Source: Sciurus carolinensis
Lineage: Eukaryota > Chordata > Mammalia > Rodentia > Sciuridae
Length of the DNA: 64,000 bases
Direction of reading: 5' to 3'
Assembly (NCBI RefSeq): GCF_902686445.1
Contig: NC_062213.1
Coordinates: forward strand, 5,453,241-5,517,240
Each line of letters starts with the position of its first letter. The first letter of the stretch is position 1. Made by a program: the position numbers and the translations under genes. The notes beneath the pieces were generated by a model that worked only from the letters and a program-made list of their open reading frames with translations, was not told where the DNA came from and did not search any database. Positions 62,051 through 64,000 of the stretch are shown piece by piece.

Positions 62051-64000
62051 ATTTTTAGCTTATAGTTCATCTCATGGCTAGTCAAGGCAGAGCACTAGGA
62101 CCCAGAATTGAGGAATTACTGAACAAGACCTCAGAGATTTGTATCTGAAGATCAGGTCTGAAATATCGGGAAGGGAAGTTAGTTCCTAGGTCACAGCTAG
62201 CTAGCAGCAGAACTGAAGCTCGTATCAGGGAGTTTACAGTCTTGCTCCCTTAAGGAGCTCCTTTCCTTTCTAAATCTGGGTCCTGACTCGGGTTAGAAGC
62301 TCAACTCTAGTGCTTTCTGGATGTGTGGACACAGGCAAAGTATTTAAACTGCATGAAGAGAGTGCAAAGAGGACGTTCAGAGTCCAGACTGTAAGTACGC
62401 TTCCAGCACCTCGACCTGCCTCTTGCCAGGAGATCTGAAACACGTTATATACCACTCTGATGTTTCCCAACATCAGTTGTTACATCAACAAGCTGGTGAA
62501 ATCATCAGTACAAATGGGATCATAGTATGAAAGTCCCGAACCACCCAGAGGAGAAATACAAGGACTAAAATAGTAGCAGGCACACAGCAGCCACATAAGG
62601 AATGGTAGCTACTATTAATAGTGTTCTAGATTTTGAGGTCTGACAGCGCTTACATTTCTTTTTCAATAAATATCTAGTATAATACAAATCAATTCCATTT
62701 ATGCATTCTCCTATACTGGTAACATAAAAATGTACTGATAGTTCTTGACAAAAGATATGGCTTGCTTTTATGGGCATGTTTGAATTATTTTATGAATTTT
62801 CGATGGTCATCATATGCCAAGTAAAACACAGATTGCATTATGTATTCTGTATAAACAAGTGGATAGACATGAATGTTCACAGCATGACTCCTGTGGTAAT
62901 TATAGAAATTCTAATCCAGATCCCAAAACTGTGTGGAAGTCCCACAGTTCTGAAGTAGGAAAAGGCAGGGGTAAGGTGGTCTTCAGCGTGCACCTATGTT
63001 CATCCAGTCTGCAGCATCCTGGTTGCAGCGACCTGTAGGACAGTGCTGCGGTTGTCTCTGCACTCACTATGTCGCTCAGTGACTGCCCATGCACTAGGCG
63101 TTCCAGGTTCAGGGACAAGCAGCATGCTGTACCTGCCCTGCCGGCATTCAGGCTGCAAGGAAGAGTCTGGATAGTTGGTCTGATGAGGCATGCATGGGGT
63201 GCCACAGAGCAGGGGAGGCTTGGCAAGTGCACAGAGATGACATCGGGCCTGAGTTTCAGTGGTACACAGGGAGTAATTCCAAAAGCCTGACAGAGGGTAT
63301 TTCAGGCAGCAGCACACAGGCCTTTTAAGAGTAGGAGAAAGGCACCTAAAGCCCTGGGGGAAAATGGAGGCAGCATCCAAATGTGGAAATGTGATTGGGG
63401 AAATGTGATTGGGCTTTCAAAAGCCACACCCAGGAATCTGAAATTGTCTAGTCCGTGGTGGGTAATGGTGTAAACTGGCTGACATGGACTGGGCACCAGA
63501 CCATTTGAGGCCAGAGCCGTGAGGCCCATCAGAAAGATATTTTTAATAATTCAAGAAACCAGTGAAGACAACTCACACTAGGATAAAGAGAAGAGAATAG
63601 CAAGGGTGGAATCCAAGACATGACAGCAGATTCTTGAGGTGACAAAGTCAAGAGCCCAAGAGAACACCCTGGCTATCTAGGGTGTTGGGCAATGGGATCC
63701 AGTAATGAAGGTCAGAAGGAAAAGCAGTCAGGTCAGGGCAACAAAATAGTCTCCTGTAAGATGGTTTTTGTGACAAATAGGCAAGTTATCCAATCAGAAG
63801 TTTGGAATTCAGAGATCTAGAGACTACAGCAGGGAGTAGATTTAAAAATGAAGTTTTTGAGAGGTATGTATATAAAGGTCAGGGTCCACAACAAACTTAG
63901 CTATACCCCATTTGTATATTTGAACTCTAGGTTCTGTGTTCAAACCACATCCCTACGGCGCTCCTGCTGAATATCCATGAAGTTAAAATGCAACTGCATG

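Overview
The window is mammalian nuclear DNA with spliced coding exons, long introns and dense retrotransposon relics. The only gene I can support is FAM135B. Four consecutive internal exons lie on the plus strand at 12966-13105, 19642-19712, 25701-25874 and 30939-31065. They join in frame (512 nt, about 170 residues) and match the N-terminal part of vertebrate FAM135B as I know it. The start codon, the upstream exons and the C-terminal two thirds, including the lipase-like domain, lie outside. The window is therefore an intron of at least 12.9 kb, four exons separated by introns of 6.5, 6.0 and 5.1 kb, and then at least 32.9 kb of intron.

The repeats point to a rodent of the squirrel family (ground squirrel or marmot type). 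There are dimeric B1-ID SINEs of the kind described in squirrels (MEN-like) near 1.8, 22.2, 38.3 and 43.8 kb. There is a single tRNA-Ala-derived ID SINE at 51.6 kb, and L1 3' ends of a type I associate with squirrel genomes. The species call is inference from these families, not a database match.

Region by region: 1-13 kb is intron with a MEN-like SINE, two MaLR LTR pieces, simple repeats and a 145-bp sequence present twice, 1.65 kb apart. 13-20 kb holds two L1 insertions at 14.9 and 15.8 kb. 20-23 kb is a MaLR element (LTR plus internal region) in antisense, split by a young MEN-like SINE with a perfect 15-bp target duplication. 25-31 kb holds two exons, a Tigger-like DNA transposon relic and a CpG-rich patch. 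31-36 kb holds two LTR-like relics of one family and an exon-like open segment at 33.9-34.2 kb. 36-42 kb is rich in L1, including an ancient L1 split by a SINE and a younger L1 with an inverted 5' end. 42-64 kb is GC-variable intron with MIR, L2, MaLR, ID and microsatellites, a 290-bp GATGGT-type repeat and another 5'-inverted L1 at 58.8 kb.

I found no second gene, no functional RNA gene, no CRISPR and no evidence of a new biological system. The most notable pattern is that four L1 copies in 64 kb carry an inverted 5' segment (twin priming), each with recognisable flanking target-site duplications. The local 145-bp duplication and the exon-like segment at 33.9 kb also deserve a second look.
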